From the NCBI GenBank assembly GCA_002104905.1, contig MCFE01000025.1, forward strand, positions 167,037-231,036: a stretch of 64,000 bases of DNA, in the 5' to 3' direction. The position numbers and the translations under genes were made by a program. This document shows, in pieces, positions 1 through 12,142 of the stretch; the stretch's first letter is position 1; each line of letters starts with the position of its first letter. Below the pieces are notes generated by a model that was not told the DNA's origin, did no database searches, and saw only the letters and a list, made by a program, of their open reading frames with translations. The stretch comes from Basidiobolus meristosporus CBS 931.73 (Eukaryota; Basidiobolomycota; Basidiobolomycetes; Basidiobolales; Basidiobolaceae).

Positions 1-1397
1 TTGTGGTAGATAACCTCTGTACCAGAGGTTTGGGAGATCCGAGATAAGAGAGCGTTCATTTCTTCGTCCTTTGGAAGTTGGACTGGCTGGCTGCTTGGGA
101 TGTTGCTTTCCAACCAAAGCCAACCGGAGAAAAGATCGCTCGTCTGGTAAAACGAGTTAGCCATGTAGTCGAGTTCTTGGTAACAGGATGAATAAGCGTA
201 CCATTTGCATGATGGCCTTCGTGGTGCGGGATACTTCAATTTCGTTTTGCCCATAGATGGTGATGTATTGGTGACTGGATTCAAAGGTAGGCAGAATGAT
301 TGAAGTGGCTGGGACAATAAAACTCTATCAATACATCGATTCTCCTAAATCCTTCAGATTCTTAGTACTGTACCGTTGTTCTGCATAACTCCAGTCAGAT
401 CAGTGTATTTAACGAGGGGTAGCCAGTCAAGCTTTCGTGGCTGCACTGTGATGTGCCTTTTGATCAAGGCCATGTTCTAAAGTGAGGTGAAAGGATTCAA
501 TGGCTGCTCAAGGGATCCCTCAAACAAACAACGAATTACCGTTTTGCTGACCGCTGCCTCAATGCGTTGTGTTGCAAGCTCGACTTTCTCCTTTTCCCCG
601 GAAATCAGGATATCCTTTGGCGGGGCTACGTTGGAGTAGCATCCTAGTAGATTTCCATAATGCAGAGGTACGTCAATCTTCACATGGAGCTCCTCTTCAA
701 GCGCCTTAAGAAAAGTATCGTTGGGGCCAGATATGATCCTTAGCATATGTGCCTCAACATTGATCACTGAAGTAAAGGCCTTGCGCTGTTCCATCAAAAG
801 CAGCTGTTCAGTCAATGGATCGCAAAGCGGAGTACGAAGAATCACTTACGCAGAAGTCTTCCTCCAGACGGACGAGATCCTGTCGAACCTTCTCAACACC
901 GTGTGGCCTGCCTTTGATCACGACCTGGCTGTTTGGTTGTTGATCAACAAACTCGATGGCGATGTCCCTGCCGCGGATGATGTCATCCACATGAAACTGA
1001 ACCTCAGGCCTCCAGTTACCGTCCTCGACCATCTCCTCGCAGCAATTCATCTTGACCTTCACTTCAAGCTAAACACAAGGCGTGTGGGTAACAATTCGTG
1101 GAGACGAGCCTAGAAAAGCAACCTTACCTCCGATGGATATTGCTGCAACAAAGAACGCTGAATGGCTAGGATTCGCGAAGTGGGGCCAGTGAGGAGGATC
1201 TGATACTGAGGTGATTTGGAATGAGCTATAGCTGGGTCGATCTCGTTAATCTCGTAGTGACATGGGGGTTCAACCAAAGTGTCGCACAGTTGGGTAAGTC
1301 TCGTTAGGGTAAATCCATTGGATTCAACCTCAGTGTTGGATTGATGACGGGTCAACAGGGGCTGAACTAAGCAGAAGGCAACTGAGGAGTATTCCAT
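1..1397 (-). CDS. multi-KH-domain RNA-binding protein, C-terminus beyond the left edge
   Basis: Minus-strand spliced gene whose 3' part is outside the window. The start is ATG at 1397, giving MEYSSVAF. Visible exons run 1397 to about 1127 (ends QQYPSE before gtaagg), about 1070 to 846 (LEVKVKMNCCEEM..., with the KH-like VVIKGRPHGVEKVRQDL), about 844 to 540 (LRIISGPNDTFLKALEEEL; ILISGEKEKVELATQRIEAAV), about 476 to 375, about 316 to 200 (ITIYGQNEIEVSRTTKAIMQM) and about 150 to 1. Introns are 50-65 nt; the one near 151-200 has a CTAAC branch site. The repeated pattern of I-x-I-x-G followed by a charged helix is KH-like and suggests several, partly degenerate KH modules binding single-stranded RNA. 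Fungal multi-KH proteins such as yeast YLL032C are a possible relative, but orthology is not established. The neighbour is convergent-free: XRN1 lies on the same strand upstream. Confidence 0.7.
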
Positions 1398-2303
1398 GGT
1401 AGGGTAACTGGGCAAAGTGCAAGGGAGGAGTAGGAGATATACTTTATTGAAGAGAGATGACGAGGTTTCTGTTGTCAGGGGAGATCGACCCCACACTTAT
1501 ATATCAGGCTGGTTGACGTCTAAACAACGATAGAATAACTGTTGGTGTGCCTGCTTCAGAATCATAACAATTATAAAATGGAGCAAAGTGCAAACAACGG
1601 AGTGTATCGAAGCAAAGATCAAACATCAATGGGTTATTCTCCTTGGATTCATGGCAATGCGAGCATTATTCCATGTTTTCCTCATTATCCACTTCCCGCG
1701 CCTGGTTGTCGCCATTGTGCGAATACCGATCATTATTCATCAGCTCGGGATTGGAACATAGCCCGTGTTCCAAAACGGCCCCAACGTTGTTTCAGGACAT
1801 GCAAGGTCCTCAAGACGGGAATTTTTGGATCATCTATGTGTTTCTTGGGAGCGGGTCACACGATCGGCATACTCGCACCTCAACCACCAAACAATCACAA
1901 AATCAGGAAATATCTCCACAAATATCAATTGCTTAATGAATGTTTAATTACACAAGCTCACTGCATTGTCAATCACCCCCCCCCCTCCTTCCCCGCCCGA
2001 TCTGATCCATCAACTGACAATGTACGTTCATTAGTGATCATCAACTACTCCGTCCCCATGCAGGCTGACGACAGAGTCCAACAAGTTAAAACATCCTTGG
2101 ATGCGTGCACATCAAACAAACATTGGCTATTCTGATTGGCACCGGAGTTCGAAACTTTATTACGGTTTGCTATTTTTGAATTAAGGTTTTGCTTAGCCTC
2201 AGATAAATTAGAAATATACCCTTTCGAGTGGGGATGTCGTACGTCATAAGACGAATACACTCCTGCTTGTCGCTTATTGTTGAGTGCTACGTGGCTGCTC
2301 TTT
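1398..2303. other. intergenic, no supported gene
   Basis: About 0.9 kb between the start of the KH gene and the stop of XRN1. It should hold the KH gene promoter and the XRN1 3' end. A plus-strand open frame of 197 codons crosses it, but it opens on a non-ATG codon, matches no family I know, and shows no plausible splice or domain context, so I do not call it. A C-rich run sits near 1975-1985. Confidence 0.5.
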
Positions 2304-5300
2304 CTAATTTGCCTTGTTGGGATTCCAAATCTTTCCATTGCCGCCACGCCCACGGTTGTTGCCCCGACCTCTATGAGGTTGACGATAGTCCGAAGGATTT
2401 CCTCTATCTTGGTGGTTTTGCGGATGGGGTGCCGTATGGCTGTTCGGTCCATAGCCGGGATGTGGGCGTCCTCTAGAAGGATACTCACCTCGACCTCTTC
2501 CACGCTGAGGAATGAACTGGCTTGGATAGGGAGTCACATTACGATTAGGACTTGGCCCCGAGTTGTTTGGTCGGTATTGGGGATTGTGGTGGTGATTACG
2601 GTGCTGCTGTGGCGAAGAGTCATGAGATGGTCCGTCTGATTGCATTTTTGCCACGTCGCCTATTTGTGGGCGGTTAAGGTTAAGGATGGCGTGGCATGGA
2701 ACAGTCATACCACGATGAGCTGAGCATCTTCCTCCCAGGTCATTGCCGCTGATGAAAGTGTGGTCGAACACGACATCGACACTAGTGTCCAATACTCCGA
2801 CAACAGTTCCTTTGCTTGTCATTGGAACTTTACCCGAGTCCAACACATAAGCTACTCGGTCACCTAGGCTGAATTTCTGTTCACCAAGCCCATGAATAGC
2901 ATCGGCTGGCTTCAGGACTGCCTTACGGGGGATGTTTTTGATCAGAACGGACTTAATCTCACTGTTGCTTTTGACGTATTGGTCAGCATGACTCTCAACC
3001 AACATGATGGACTCTCTATCCAGAGCTTCCGTTTCAAGGGGAACTCTCTCTAAATCATCACATCCCAGGGACTTGATCCAACTCTTAATCTCTTGCATCT
3101 TCTTCGGGGCTTCCTCTTGGGGATAGAAATCGGTTGCATAATAAAGATCAGCATTCTTTCGCTGCTCCAAACCTTGGATAAATTGAGGGAATTTGGCTTT
3201 GTATTCTTCAAGCATCACGATCGCCTTGTGAGTAAATTCCCATCCTTTGTTGGTTTTTCTGGAATATCCCAAGACTTTTTGCTTCTTGCCTTCGAACTTC
3301 AGATTCAAACCAAGGTTGATTTGTTGTTCACCTACAATTACGCGCATGCTCGAAGTCAGTCTACTCAGGATAAGATTAGAGAGCCCCAATTTCTTGCTGA
3401 TGATGAAGCTTGGAGTATAGTTGATGTTGCGCAGGTAGTTAAAGGCAACTAGTTGACCAAAGACCGGCTCCCGTCCGCCGGTTGCTGTTGAAGTGTTCAT
3501 TTTGATGCTAACCCCAGTCGGGGAGTTTTCCGATATGACTGCCGGTGAACCGTAGTAAAGCTTGCCTAAGAAGAACACTGGCGTTCCAACTGGGAACTCC
3601 TCCGAAACCGGGATGGGGGGTCTTTCTTGGAAACGAGGATCCTCAAATTCCACTTGAGTAACCATAGTTTGCAAAGGGAACTCCTTTTCATCCCCAGGCT
3701 TGGCGTACTCTTTAACTAGGGCTCCATCCTCGGTACGGCAGAGTCCCTTGAGTAACAAAACATGAGCAATCATATTAACCGATCCGAATAATACGCCGCG
3801 ACGCTTGCTAAATTTGTGCTCCAGCGCTTTAGCCCGTTTAGTCCAGAAGGAGATCATATCGGGCTCATGTGGAGTTTTGATCATGGCCACCTTACCGGAA
3901 CGTTCAACGAACTCGTATTTGAAGAATTCATCGGTTAAATAAGAGAGCTTAGCCTCCACCAAGAATGGCCAGCTGACGAAGATCTTCTTACTGAGGAACT
4001 GATTGGCGATTGCGTCTGCAGATTGATGCTCATAGATATCTTGCAAGGTAATCACCATGGTCTCATTGCGACTATCAGAATTGAACACATTGACGCCATG
4101 CAATGTGAGGGATCCTGAATGGGGTATGGTATCCAATGTAGGGAACCCTGCCATGGTGTGGATGCCAAGGCCTGCACCTTTACAGAGACCTTTGTTCAAC
4201 ATGGATTCATCGGCTTCGGGAAGGTTATAGACAGTCATCATGCATTGGCATCGAACGATATCAGGGAAGATTCCGGGCAATGAAGAAGGATAAGTCTCGT
4301 CCCGATTCTTGTCGTAGCTGAAAATGTAGTTTTCGCCAAAAGCATTCCTTTGGCGCTCTTCTTCCGTTAAACGATGCTCTCTTGTCCTCATTGCCTGGAG
4401 CAATCTCTCTTGATCGATGAAGGGGATTTTGACTACAGCCTCCCAGTCTGCCTTCTTGCCGTTCATGTCCAATGAAAAATCAGTAGGATAGAAGTCGATA
4501 ATTGGCGAATTGGGGTCAGACATCAATTCTCTATAAGCCATGGGGATATGCTTCTTGGACGCTTCAGGCAACACACCCATGAGCTGCTCATATGGTCTGA
4601 AAGGAGTGCCCATTTCAAACTTCAATTCGAAACGGGTCAGATCCTTGAGATCTGAAATCATCGGAGCATAGTGGAAGGGAAAGAACCAACCCCATGAGCA
4701 GATCCCGTTGTAGTAGTAATTCAATACCCACTGCAGTCCCTCTACGTAGCTCTTGATTAGTTTGTCCATATTTTCTTTGTCATCCAGGTCAAATTCGAAT
4801 TTTTCACGGTAGTAATACGACTTCCATTCTCGGTATTTCTCCTCGAACCTGGCCTTTTCATCTGCTTCCATTTGTGCTGCTGAGTCATCGCTGACAATCG
4901 CCGCATCGTATTTCTTCAATGCTGGAGCCTCGGTATCTGTTTCTTCGTCGTCTTCTGTATCGAACTCGAGATAAGCATGTCTAGTCTTAAGATCGTCATG
5001 GAACTCTGTGGCATAAAGTAATCCCAAGTCCTTGGCTACCGACTGGATGAATCCACGGTCTTTCGCTGGCAAATCAGGTGAGAAGTGCAATGACTCCTGG
5101 TTACGAAGAACATAGAACTTCTTGATTTCCTCGTACAGCTCCTTTTGCTTGGCAGTAATAACTAAGGGATTTGTGGGTTAATAAAAGCACGGCCATGTAC
5201 AATCAACTACCGCCACTAACATAGTTCTCCCTTGGCTTTTTTCTTCAGCTTCTCTTGTTCGGTACTAATGGTTTTCCCGCGATACCAATTCAAATCGGCA

Positions 5301-6808
5301 AATTGCTCTTCAAACAAGTCTCTCTCGAAATCGTGGAGATAATTGAGTAGAATCTGAAGACGCTCAACGTTCATTCGGCCACCATCGTTGATATAACCGC
5401 CTGCGGATATAGAAATATCACATTAGAGTCGAGCTCGCAAGCATGATAGTGTACCAGGATCTTACCCGCGTGCATAATTGCCTTTTTGTAGACATTAAAC
5501 ATGAGGGATAACGCTCCTTCCGCGATATGTAGATGAGGAAGGTTGGGCAAGAAATCGTTCCCGACGAAGAAAGCCATCAGCACAAAATCATCAATGATCT
5601 TCTCGAGGTCGTACGGGAAAGGAAGCTCCTCTTTGAGAGAGGAGAACTCAAGTTCAAGGTATTCGCGAAGTAGTGAGAGATGCATTAGGTAGAAATTCTG
5701 CGACTCCAAGCTGAAAAATTGGCGATTTAGCGCATTCAGTGATGAAACTGTATGAAGGAGGGTATAGTTACGTTTGCTTCTTCTTATGGCGACTAGGCCC
5801 GAATGTCACCTCCTCTCTCAACAATGCAAAATGAGGCTCATGGCTGAGCAGGCCCAGCATAATTAAATCAGCATCCAGCCCATACAAACAGTGGCGAACA
5901 TTAGGGTCATAATCAGGCTGCGCCTTGGTCATTCTAATATACTCCATGATTTTGTGCTCGCCTTCACCAGGGACCTAGTATTGAATGTGAATACGCGTCC
6001 ATTGCGCAAATCAAGTAAGTGGGATATACTTCGTGGCCGGATAAGATGACTTGGATTCCTCTCCAGTTAGCATCCTCAGTAACCTTCTTATTCACGAAAT
6101 ATTTCAGATGGCGTGTCAAGCCTGCCATGAAGGGAGTTCCTATTGGGATATCAAATCCGTTAGCTTAAGAAAATTGTTACAAGGCAACCAAATGTGGGGC
6201 ACTTGCCTGGTGTGATACAATTACTATCGAACGGCTCTTCAGTAGGTAACTCTTCACCATTTGCTTCCGCCTTTTTCCTGGCCGCGGCCGCATCCTTGGC
6301 GGTACGAAAACGTCTGGAGCGCTGTTGGTTCATTTTAGCTCTTGGCGCGACACCTGTTTTGTAAAGGTATGATAGAATGTCAGCGACGCTCCAACGGAAC
6401 TAGACAATAAAATAGGACGAACCGTCAATAGCCATGAAGAAAACTTTACGCGGCTTGATCTTCAGGAAAAGATGATCAATGTAGTTGAAAATATCAATGA
6501 ACATTTGCGCTTCGGTTAGACGGAAATGTGGATCGCCATCTTTAGGGTGAGTGCAGTTATGGATAATGCCATTCATATCCAAATACAAATTGTCTATGGT
6601 AAAACACCTTAGCAACAGACTAGACCAGGTTACTCTTGTGAGACGGAAAGTTACCAAATTCAGGGATTCTACTCTCATTCACTAGCTGACTGCATAGTGG
6701 GTATCTTTCGCTATAGTTAGGAAAGGGTCTGTTAATAACTTCTCATAGGTGATAGTGGAGTGGGATGCATACATACCTCATCCATCTAAAAAATTTAGGG
6801 ATCCCCAT
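2304..6808 (-). CDS. XRN1: 5'-3' exoribonuclease 1 (XRN1/Kem1)
   Basis: Cytoplasmic 5'-3' exonuclease that degrades decapped mRNA. ATG at 6808 begins [10 protein letters not shown], the family N-terminus. A tiny second exon gives ERYPLCSQL...IPEF, and the third gives [19 protein letters not shown] with the catalytic-centre acidic residue. Later exons carry [22 protein letters not shown], then [14 protein letters not shown] with metal-binding Asp, then the long 3' exon (about 5155 to 2304) with the C-terminal half of the nuclease, PAZ/KOW-like and SH3-like segments. The last ~120 residues are a Pro/Asn/Gln-rich tail with [17 protein letters not shown]-type RGG boxes, typical of RNA-binding tails. 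At least seven introns, mostly 50-70 nt, crowd the 5' half. The gene is divergent from the EPL1-like gene 0.5 kb upstream. XRN2/Rat1 is the alternative; the start and tail favour XRN1. Confidence 0.93.
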
Positions 6809-7316
6809 AGTGTTATGTATTTACGGGAAAGAAACGAGATAAAATATATAACAAAAGAAAGTCAAGAAAGCAAGGTTTGTAATAGCTATGAAAACTCTAA
6901 TATCTTGAGCCTATGTCTTTAAGCAAGTGTCGTTATCTTCAGTCAGTAAAACTTGTCAGTCTATTAGCAATAAGTTCAGCTGATTGGAGCAGACTGATTA
7001 TAAGCTAACGAATGTGACGCGCGAATCAATGAATTGAAATAGATTAGAAAAAAATGGGAATACGTATTCGATCGGACAATAATGCTTCACTCCTAGATCT
7101 TGTTTCAAGTACCTACAGTGGATTGCGGGTTGCTGGTTGTGGGTTGGATCGGTGCCACTACTGTACCATCGATTAAATCCACGTAGCTGACCCGTTTGAC
7201 GGGTGTGGTTGGATTTGTTGATGACCAAGTATTTCTGTTGCCCAATTCATCAACAAACTTCATGATGTGTCACAGATACACGTATAAAAACACCGATTTC
7301 GAATGGACATGATTCA
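6809..7316. promoter_or_regulatory. shared upstream region of XRN1 and the EPL1-like gene
   Basis: A 508-bp AT-rich interval between two divergent starts (6808 minus, 7317 plus). It must contain both promoters. I see no canonical TATA box close to either start and no repeat. Short open frames here have no family match. Confidence 0.45.
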
Positions 7317-8277
7317 ATGCCCAAACGTTCTTTGCAACTGAAGGAGCGGATTCCAGTTTACCGTGAATACGAAGTCTGCTGTCAGGAACTTCGCCCTCCT
7401 GCGAGAAGATACTCCGTTACCAGCGACATAGTGATTCCGAAAGAGAGAAATGTATCTAGTTTCATAAGAGCCGCAAGATAACCCAATAGTAACCACTTTT
7501 GCAGGAAATCCATTTACGTTCGTTACTTGGGAATAACCCCGGTCTGGAGGGAATCCCAGTCCCGAAGGTTTACGCCCTTCCTTTACATGATGCATTCCCG
7601 TCCAAGAGATTTTCCCTGCCTAAAGAATTTATAACATACAATCGCCCAGAAATTCCTTCCCATTTAGAATACAATTTAAATGAACATGATGAGCAATGGT
7701 TGCATAAATTGAACACTCAGAAATCCATCAACCGCTTGAATGAATCCGATTTTGAATCAATGATGGCTATACTTGAACAATCCAACCCGGCCAAGGTATG
7801 CCACATAAAGATATTCGTTTCCCGGTACCTTGTCCAACAGATAGTCAAGTTCCAGGATATAACTCGCCAAAGTGTTGCTTTGTTTTCTCACCCAAAGGCA
7901 TACAACGTCTTCAAATATTGGAGGTATTGCAAACAGACACGCGAGGGCCACATTTCTCCCTGTTTGAAGGTAACACAACATCTGTGTCGTGTGTCTGCGA
8001 AGCTACTGAATGTTGGCTCTAGACAACCGATGCAGGCGGTCCTTCTAATCCATACGTATGTTTCCGAGCAACATCCCGCAAGCATCTCAAGGATTCCCAA
8101 CAAGCATGCGACAGTGCAGGAACTAGTACTTTTTTGGAGAACAGGGGATCAGGCCCTAAACGAAGTAGACCTGACCCATTAGAGGAATTGGAGGCGTTAA
8201 GACGTGGAATGCAAGAAGCGAAAATGACTTTACTAAGATTGAAGAATGCAGTGTGCAATTTTAATAGAAATGATTAA
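7317..8277 (+). CDS. Enhancer-of-polycomb-like protein, short form
   Basis: Reconstructed as exons 7317-7451, 7505-7795, 7856-7969 and 8023-8277. The introns 7453-region gtatct...gcag (7452-7504, 53 nt) and 7970-8022 (53 nt) are needed to keep frame. The 60-nt intron 7796-7855 is in frame and could be retained. The protein runs MPKRSLQLKERIPVYREYE, then LEGIPVPKVYALP, then YNLNEHDEQWLHKLN, ESDFESMMAILE, a helix VFKYWRYCKQTREGHISPCLK, and SNPYVCFRATSRKHLKDSQQ. These are, in order, the landmarks of the EPcA domain of Epl1/EPC proteins, the scaffold of the NuA4/piccolo acetyltransferase. At about 260 residues it ends soon after YVCFR and lacks the long C-terminal region usual for Epl1. It is convergent with the serine hydrolase gene, 28 bp apart. 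It could be a truncated paralogue rather than the main EPL1. Confidence 0.72.
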
Positions 8278-8305
8278 ACTTGATGGAAATGAGACGCAGA
8301 ATATT

Positions 8306-10652
8306 CTACATATTAATTATGACAAGGTGGTAGGATACAATGAAATAGAGCAACACACCGGAGGCAATAAGGACTTGCAAAAACCATGTGTGCTGAGCTT
8401 TGTATCCTGGGATCTCACCCCACCACCAGAACAAATGCTGAGCAAACGCCACTGTGATCATTAGAGATACGAATGGAGCCATGAATACCAGGCGGTACTC
8501 TAGCGGAAGTCTGTGATGACTGATCAAGTTTAACATGCCGAAGTGATAGGCAAGGTATCCAGCTAGCACCACGAAGATCAAGTACGACCAGGCCAAAATA
8601 CCAGGCACATGAGGGAGCAGTTGGAATGACTTGTTGTTTTCTGTCTTCTCGTAGTCATCAACATTGGCGTTATCCGGAATTACATATTTCTTCTGAAGCT
8701 CCAGCAGACGCTCTTTCTTTCTTTTTTCCTCCACAATCTTGTTTTGGATGTCTTCCGGAGCATCGTCCTCTTTCTCGTCATCAGAATCCTTGGCCTTGGT
8801 AGGCTTTTTAGTTTTCTTACTCTTTGTACCGTTGATTTTCTCGTTGCCGACCTTCAGCTTCTTTTGATCGTTCTGGGGTTTTTTGATGAGACTATATACA
8901 TAGTATATTGCCTGAATAACAATAACGCCAAAGGCGAGAGCAAAAATACTAAGTTGTACGGTCTTTGTCTCGTAAAATTCAATCATCTCAAAAGCAACAG
9001 GCAGATCGAAGGCACCAGCATACAAGAAAGTAGCAGCACCCATCTCACGGTCATATTTGAAGCTGAAATATTGTTTGCTCATATGACCGGGGGTAACGGG
9101 TTCGATGACTTTGAAGGTATGTCTAGCAACCTCTAGTAGTTTGATTTCTCTTGCTCCGAATAGAGGTTCTAATGCCTCGGGAATGATTACACCAAGAGTG
9201 TTGTTTGGATATCCCTTGATTTCTATCTGTTGGGTTAGAGTGGCAAGCTTCTCGAAAGTGGAGTGAGAGCTACCAACAGGTCTGTAAGTGGCCTCATACA
9301 CATATGCGCGATCATCCCAATGAGGCACAACCTTGAAGAATTCGGGGTCGTAATGGTTTTCAGGTTCGCTTAATTCAAAGAAACGATCGAGGAACCCTCG
9401 ACAAATTGTTTGCGAGTCTGGATATTATTTGTGTTGTACGACACGAATATACCTAGATTTTGCTCCGGGAAAAGTGAGAGCTGGCTACTTTGGCCAACGG
9501 TATCACCTCCGTGTGAGATCATTCTTAAGCCTGGCCCGTATGCTGTCTCGAAAAAGCCATAGCAAGTGCCATCTGCAATAGCACTTGGTGAAAATTGTCG
9601 TGAATGCATCAGGTCTATCGTGGCAGGGTCAAGTATGCGCTGCTCTTCAGAAATGGCCCCATGGTTGAGATGAGCAATCATAAATTTGGTCATGTCATCG
9701 GCGGTGGATACCAAAGAGCCGGCAGGAAGAAGCGAAATATACAGCTCAGGAGATCTATCGAATTGGCCGGTTTTGTGGTTTTTGTCGTAGTTAACGGCCA
9801 GCTTGTATTTTCCGGATGATCTGATTTTGACCATGGTAGGGTCGGAGGCATTGTGCGGGGCAAAAGTCGTAGCATCCATTCCTAATGGGTCCAAGACGTT
9901 AAGGCGGACATATTCAGTGAATGGAAGATTGGATATCTTGCTGATGGCATGCCCTAATAGAGTGTACCCATGATTAGAGTAAGCTTGAGTCTCGTTAACA
10001 TCCCTAACTCTAAGTGGGAAATGCTCGAGTGCTGGCAACAATGAGGATGGTATCTGGAAACAAAATTTAGTATCAATGCTTCGATTGAATAGGCGATGTT
10101 GACAGTTACATTTTGGGGCTTGTTGGTAACAATACCAAGCATTTTGGTGTCTAATCCAGATGTATGCGTCAGCAGGTTGGAGGCTGTGACATTCTTCCGG
10201 TAGTTGTTGCTAAAGAGTACGAATTCCTGGGCCTTGTCTTCATCTTGAAGGTAATAATTGATATTGTTGTCCAAATCTATCCGGCCCTGCTCGTAAAGCT
10301 GCAATAATGATGTCGCGGTAAAGGTCTTGGAGATGGAGCCCACTTGAACAATCGTGTTTGAAGGGTCGGCGGGAGATTTTGACTCAAGATCGGAGTAGCC
10401 ATAGCCGGCTGTGAAGATGACCTTCCCATCCTTGACTACAGAAACTACAGCACCTGGTAATGACATGTTAATTCCACTGAGCATCTGTGAGGTATCGTAG
10501 GAATACTTACCAGGAAGTTGACCCTGTTTTATCAGCTGGCCAAAAAATTCGTCAGCATAACTTTTGACCTCTTCCTTGGAAATCTCTCGGGCGGCAGTTA
10601 GACTGAGCGCCAGAGACCCAAGAGTGATTGCGGAAGATAAACGAAAGATCAT
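8306..10652 (-). CDS. secreted/membrane-anchored beta-lactamase-fold serine hydrolase, apparent frameshift
   Basis: Starts at ATG 10652 with a signal peptide (MIFRLSSAITLGSLALSLTA). The SxxK nucleophile motif lies in VGSISKTF and the Tyr motif in AYSNHGYTLLG; HGGDTVG resembles the third motif. An intron at 10054-10109 (56 nt) joins KPQN to IPSSLLPALEHFPLRV. The family core ends FPEQNLGIFVSYN...FVEG, then the frame breaks: the family continuation FLDRFFELSEPE is in another frame, right after GGG at 9397-9395, with no plausible intron between. The C-terminal half (to 8306) has a K/D/E-rich linker and four membrane segments, ending in FIVSYHLVIINM. This architecture, an extracellular serine hydrolase domain plus a multi-pass tail, is seen in other early fungi. 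Substrate unknown; class C/penicillin-binding-like esterases or peptidases. The break may be an assembly error or a real lesion. Confidence 0.8.
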
Positions 10653-11296
10653 CTATCCTTATATCTAAAACGGCGAATTGGTAATCGTATTGGTGTTTGA
10701 TATTGACAGGATTTTAACGAATATTTGACAACGTCAACTTTATAAATGCGTTAGCAAAGATCAAAACAGTCACGTTTCTCCTCGCATATATACGGGAAAA
10801 GTAACACGTACGAATGGTAGCACGATAGAATACCTTTGATTGGAATTAGGTTGAATTGAATTGAATTAGTATACAGATACTTTCGGAGTAGTTGACCATT
10901 ACCATATTAATTGATAACTTGCTCCAAATTTGCAATCCGATTCCTCTGGAGCAACCGAATATTTGTAATAAATGAAGTATATTCCTTTACAATTGTCACA
11001 AATTGGTATACAATACGCCCGGTAGCAACAGAGTCGTTTAATTTAGGACTAATATGGTTAAATGAACTTACACCAATAAGTAATGTGTGAATTGTATTCC
11101 ACATCGCTGAAGCACAAGCGTACCTTAGGTTTGTTCATCTTTTGACGATTTTAATCCATTATAGTTGTTTAGTTTAATTCCAGGTTATCAGTAGCTTGGT
11201 TTGATCATGTAGTTTCTACCACACTGAACTTATGATCGTTTGCTAACGGTACAAAGTGCCACACCACTCTGGAATTGTTTTTCATGAGGTATTGCT
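10653..11296. other. intergenic, divergent promoter region
   Basis: About 640 bp between the divergent serine hydrolase (start 10652) and AIRIM-like (start 11297) genes. A TATAAA-like element lies at 10740-10746, about 90 bp upstream of the hydrolase start. A small direct repeat of ttgaatt lies near 10851-10865. No gene is supported. Confidence 0.45.
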
Positions 11297-11959
11297 ATGA
11301 GTTCGGAATTACCACAACAACAAATCATCTCTTTACTATCCAAACTTGATTCTTTATGTCGACAATGGAGTACTCAACAGGCATTCACAAGTTCTTTATT
11401 CTCTTCGTTGATTAACCTTCTTACTCAGCGAGACGAAACGCTTTCTATGTTGAGCAAGCAACAGGAGACTGGATCAAACAGAAATCTACGAGTGCTAAAG
11501 AACCCTTCACTTTTGCCTTACAATGTTCTTGAGAGTTTGGTATACAAACAATCAGTAGAGCTTGAGAAGATTCTTTCCCAGCTCCATCAGTCGATAAATG
11601 GTTTTGAAAAATCGGCAAAATCCATGGCACAACTGAAGAATTCCCTGAACAAGATGCTTTCGTCAATCCCAAGCAATGGGCTAGAAAAGATTACACAAAG
11701 CAAGCAGGACCAGAATGTAGCTGCGATCACTCTTCTGGAGGTTGCCAACTGGATAGTTTCAGTAGAAGGGATGTATTCGAAGGAATTACAGGTTAAAATT
11801 CACATAATAAGAACGCTAGACATACGTCAATTGAGAGAGGTAGAAGATGTCGCCATCCGCTGGAATTCACAGGCGCATATAAGGTTTGATGTTGAGGAGG
11901 AATTCTCAGAACGACTAAAAATATGCAAGATAATCGAAGAATACATTTCCTTAGAATAA
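11297..11959 (+). CDS. AIRIM (C1orf109)-like ribosome maturation factor
   Basis: Single-exon, 220 residues, all-alpha, with no membrane segment. The resemblance I rely on is overall order and two spots recalled from the C1orf109/AIRIM family: a central PYNVLESLVYKQSVELEKIL helix, and LLEVANWIVSVEGMYSKELQVK, which parallels a family motif of the type 'DMLEWLQDIERHYRKSYLKRK'. In animals AIRIM works with CINP and the AAA-ATPases AFG2A/AFG2B on pre-60S particles and at replisomes. The size is close to the animal protein (about 200 residues). The start ATG follows a clean upstream region. The assignment is by motif memory only; a generic coiled-coil protein (for example a kinetochore or SNARE-regulator subunit) is the alternative. 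Confidence 0.5.
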   Translation: MSSELPQQQIISLLSKLDSLCRQWSTQQAFTSSLFSSLINLLTQRDETLSMLSKQQETGSNRNLRVLKNPSLLPYNVLESLVYKQSVELEKILSQLHQSINGFEKSAKSMAQLKNSLNKMLSSIPSNGLEKITQSKQDQNVAAITLLEVANWIVSVEGMYSKELQVKIHIIRTLDIRQLREVEDVAIRWNSQAHIRFDVEEEFSERLKICKIIEEYISLE

Positions 11960-12142
11960 AGTGCTACATAGAGCGAATTCATCGAGCTACATGGACTTGG
12001 ACATTGCAATTTAGGGGATTTATTGAAGTGATATTTCTAAGTCTTGGTTCAACTCAATCAGATGTAGTGAGAGGGTTTAATACTCAATCGGGCCCCTGAT
12101 GTCGCTGGGAGCCACACATACAGGCTTTCTTCGGGGTACAGT

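Noticed and set aside
1542-2135. 197-codon plus-strand open frame
   Set aside because: Opens on a non-ATG codon, has no family motif or splice context, and lies between two minus-strand genes.
8306-9328. A separate membrane-protein gene (translocon-like)
   Set aside because: Its first residues continue the serine hydrolase domain (FLDRFF...HWDDRAYVYEA) once the frameshift is allowed for, and no promoter or start separates them.
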